Assembly (NCBI GenBank): GCA_964413425.1
Contig: CAYPST010000162.1
Coordinates: 1 to 6,926, forward strand
Direction of reading: 5' to 3'
Length of the DNA stretch: 6,926 bases
Source of the DNA: DATFLS01 sp964413425
GTDB lineage: Bacteria; Fidelibacterota; JAANXI01
Shown in pieces: positions 5,128 to 6,926 of this stretch. Under the pieces are notes generated by a model. It saw only the letters and a list, made by a program, of their open reading frames with translations, was not told the DNA's origin and did not search any database. Positions within the stretch are counted from its first letter, which is position 1; each line of letters starts with the position of its first letter. The translations under genes were made by a program, and so were the position numbers.

Positions 5128-5573
5128 TAATACTCATAGGTAGCGGTACTGCCTTCCACCTGTTCAAAGATATCGGCAATCTCCTTTACAGCGTCTTTGA
5201 GATTTGTAGCCGATTCGACGGTGCCTTCTCTTTTTACTTTCGAGCACAGCTTGGTCGCTTTCCACACCTTATCATGCAAATCCGGCACCTGGTCCAGATG
5301 TTCGGGTTTGAAATAATCCGTCCAGAGAATCAGGAGTTGCTCTTTGCAAATATGAGCATACTCTTCTTTGACCATCACATATCTGGAGATAGTGTTATGG
5401 TAGGCCACTTTTTCTTCTTTCGAAGCATTCGGCCCGGGATGCTGCAGGTCATGCATTTTTGTGGCCATCTTGAACACCGTCTCTGCAGCGTGTTTAATGG
5501 TATTATTTTCATACACGCCGCACGGAATATCACAATGGGCTTCTGCAGTACGCATCTTAAATAATTTATTCAT
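5127..5573 (-). CDS. sodN: Nickel superoxide dismutase
   Basis: Converts superoxide to hydrogen peroxide and oxygen; a nickel enzyme made as an inactive precursor. The 148-residue product begins with a 12-residue leader, MNKLFKMRTAEA, followed by the diagnostic nickel hook HCDIPCGVY (13-21). Cleavage after Ala12 would make His13 the mature His1, with Cys14 and Cys18 as Cys2 and Cys6 and Tyr21 as Tyr9. The mature length of 136 fits the four-helix Ni-SOD fold. LLILWTDYFKPEHL (80-93) matches the conserved LWSDYFKP region of actinobacterial enzymes. Two further cysteines, Cys76 and Cys110, are not part of the hook. The leader is not a Sec signal peptide, so the protein should stay cytoplasmic unless otherwise exported. 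A strong GGAGGAG (5587-5581) lies 7 nt before the ATG. sodX follows by a TAATG overlap; a sensor kinase lies 114 bp upstream. Confidence 0.97.
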   Translation of the reverse strand: MNKLFKMRTAEAHCDIPCGVYENNTIKHAAETVFKMATKMHDLQHPGPNASKEEKVAYHNTISRYVMVKEEYAHICKEQLLILWTDYFKPEHLDQVPDLHDKVWKATKLCSKVKREGTVESATNLKDAVKEIADIFEQVEGSTATYEY

Positions 5574-5651
5574 GGTCAGGCTCCTCCAGTTTTATATCTT
5601 GGTTCGCATGAGTTCTTCACTTCCTCTACCGGAAAATTAACGCTCAGGCAT

Positions 5652-5675
5652 GAGAGAATAAAGAGTAATTCTCTC
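5652..5675. repeat. Perfect 8-bp inverted repeat upstream of sodN
   Basis: GAGAGAAT (5652-5659) and ATTCTCTC (5668-5675) are exact reverse complements around an 8-nt spacer. The site is in the 114-bp gap between the kinase stop and sodN, about 79 bp before the sodN ATG. As RNA it would be an AT-rich stem without a following U-run, so it is a weak terminator candidate. As DNA it could be an operator controlling sodNX. It does not match the direct-repeat type of Nur box I recall. Confidence 0.5.
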
Positions 5676-5687
5676 CGGAGTAAAGAT

Positions 5688-6926
5688 TCAGGTTGATCTT
5701 TCCATTGAAATATTTGCGGAGGATTTCAACCGGGACAACTTCTCCTTATCCAGAGTAATCCGCATTGTCGTTCCCTCCGAGGAGGATGTGGTTAATAACT
5801 CGAGTTTCCCCTGATGATATTCTTCAACGATCCGTTTGGTGAGAGACAGGCCAAGCCCCCAGCCTCTTTTTTTTGTGGAGTACCCCGGTTTGAAAATATT
5901 ATTCTTATCCGTCAACCCGGTGATCCCTTTCCCTGTGTCGATCACGTCCACTGTGACTGTTCGGGAATTGGTGCTGTTCACCTCAATCCGGATTGTGCCG
6001 GTCGGTTTATCCATGGCGTCAATGCCATTTTTGATCAAGTTCTCCAGCGCCCACTCCATGAGCTCTTTGTTCATGGGCAGTTCCATCGCGGTGTCTCCAC
6101 CGACCTCCAATTGTATCGATTTATTAGTATGCGGAAGCCTTTTGCGAATATAGCCCACAGCCTCGTCAATGACTGCCCCCAGTTCAACATCCACCAACTC
6201 CTCCCGCGAGCTGATCTGGGAAAACCGGGCGGTAATCTGTTCGAGCCGCCGGATATCCTTGCGCATTTGATCCAGGATGTGCCGGGCCCCATCCGGGAGT
6301 CCTTTTTCCCGCAGCAGTTGAATCCACCCCAATAGTGACGAAATAGGTGTTCCCAGCTGATGCGCGGTCTCCTGCGCCATCCCCACCCAGATGAGCCGCT
6401 GTTCACTCTTCCGGATCGTCTGGTACCCCATATACCCGATTAAAATAAACAGGGCCACCACCCCAATCTCGATATAGGGGAGAGAACGCAACTCCCGGAT
6501 AATCCGGGAATCCCCATAGTGGATATAGCCGATGACGATCTCTTCGAAATGCATGGGAATAGGTTCATTGGCCTCATCCATGGCGTTCATCCGTTGAGTG
6601 ATTTCCGCAAGGATCTCCGGCCCGGTGGAATCGACAGGTATTCCAATATTTTTCCAGGCTGTGGGATTCGCATCCCGCTGGCTGCTGATAATCACCGGAA
6701 AGTTAATTCGCTGAACAATCTCTTCGAAGAAAAACCGGGAATCGGTCGTCTGGAAATCGGTTGCCGTTTCGGCGTACACATCCGCGTAGAAATTCAGGTA
6801 TTCGCGAATATCATCGCGTAATCGATTTACCAGTGATTGCGTATAAATCAAGGCACCCAGGATGATCGCAATGGCAAATAAAAACAACAACGCCTTCACA
6901 CGGCCGGCGGATTGGTAGGGGTTCAT
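5688..6926 (-). CDS. Membrane sensor histidine kinase
   Basis: A two-component sensor that should autophosphorylate and pass phosphate to a response regulator not seen here. The visible 412 residues begin with an ATG at the very edge of the window; its ribosome site cannot be checked and a start farther upstream is possible. Domains: TM1 (about 11-33), an extracytoplasmic sensor region (about 34-150) with no family I recognise, TM2 (about 151-170), a HisKA-type dimerisation domain with phospho-acceptor His189 in AQETAHQLGTP (184-194), and an HATPase domain with N-box WALENLIKNGIDAM (292-305), G1 IDTGKG (329-334), F-box NIFKPGYSTKK (343-353) and G2 GWGLGL (355-360). The H-box has Gln, not Glu or Asp, after His. 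A C-terminal tail of about 20 residues follows. It is co-oriented with sodN-sodX, but the 114-bp gap and inverted repeat leave cotranscription uncertain. Confidence 0.93.
   Translation of the reverse strand: MNPYQSAGRVKALLFLFAIAIILGALIYTQSLVNRLRDDIREYLNFYADVYAETATDFQTTDSRFFFEEIVQRINFPVIISSQRDANPTAWKNIGIPVDSTGPEILAEITQRMNAMDEANEPIPMHFEEIVIGYIHYGDSRIIRELRSLPYIEIGVVALFILIGYMGYQTIRKSEQRLIWVGMAQETAHQLGTPISSLLGWIQLLREKGLPDGARHILDQMRKDIRRLEQITARFSQISSREELVDVELGAVIDEAVGYIRKRLPHTNKSIQLEVGGDTAMELPMNKELMEWALENLIKNGIDAMDKPTGTIRIEVNSTNSRTVTVDVIDTGKGITGLTDKNNIFKPGYSTKKRGWGLGLSLTKRIVEEYHQGKLELLTTSSSEGTTMRITLDKEKLSRLKSSANISMERST

Noticed and set aside
5589..5599. TATAAA upstream of sodN as a -10 box
   Set aside because: It would start transcription within the Shine-Dalgarno, and the hexamer 17 bp upstream is a poor -35.

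Overview
The window reads as ordinary chromosomal DNA of a Gram-negative-type bacterium with mid-range GC. The protein style (a YajC with an MAQP-type N-terminus, a histidine kinase with an AQETAHQLGTP H-box, a GufA-type ZIP transporter) suggests the FCB/Bacteroidota-Marinimicrobia-Calditrichota neighbourhood. That placement is an inference from recalled family features; no marker gene was compared.

Layout. (1) Positions 1-1956, minus strand: a compact operon yajC - def - fmt - a partial gene running off the left edge. It is driven by a near-consensus promoter (TTGACA, 17 bp, TAAAAT) at 2004-2032, with a perfect 6-1-6 palindrome over the -10 box. YajC belongs to the Sec translocon accessory complex. 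Fmt formylates initiator Met-tRNA and Def removes the formyl group after translation. The gene after fmt starts with a GTGA overlap and is too short to identify. (2) Positions 2033-2395: a gene-free divergent spacer. Most of it is a roughly 228-bp MITE-like element (2131-2358) with imperfect terminal inverted repeats, a folded GC-rich core and 8-9 bp flanking direct repeats that look like a target-site duplication. (3) Positions 2396-4784, plus strand: a promoter (TTGATG, 17 bp, TATAAT), then a COG2521-type SAM-dependent methyltransferase known mainly from archaea, a possible 35-codon ORF joined by an ATGA overlap, a GufA-type ZIP metal transporter and a DUF3501 protein. (4) Positions 4825-6926, minus strand: a membrane sensor histidine kinase, then nickel superoxide dismutase (sodN) and its dedicated S26-family maturation protease (sodX), the last two joined by a TAATG stop/start overlap.

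How the genes fit together: SodN is made with a 12-residue leader that must be cut to expose the His-Cys nickel hook, and SodX is the expected protease. The ZIP/DUF3501 operon converges on sodNX, so metal uptake and superoxide defence sit side by side. Any functional link between them is inference. The items most worth following up are the MITE-like element, the bacterial occurrence of the COG2521 methyltransferase in a metal/redox operon, the overlapping 35-codon ORF, and the operator-like palindromes at the yajC promoter and upstream of sodN.
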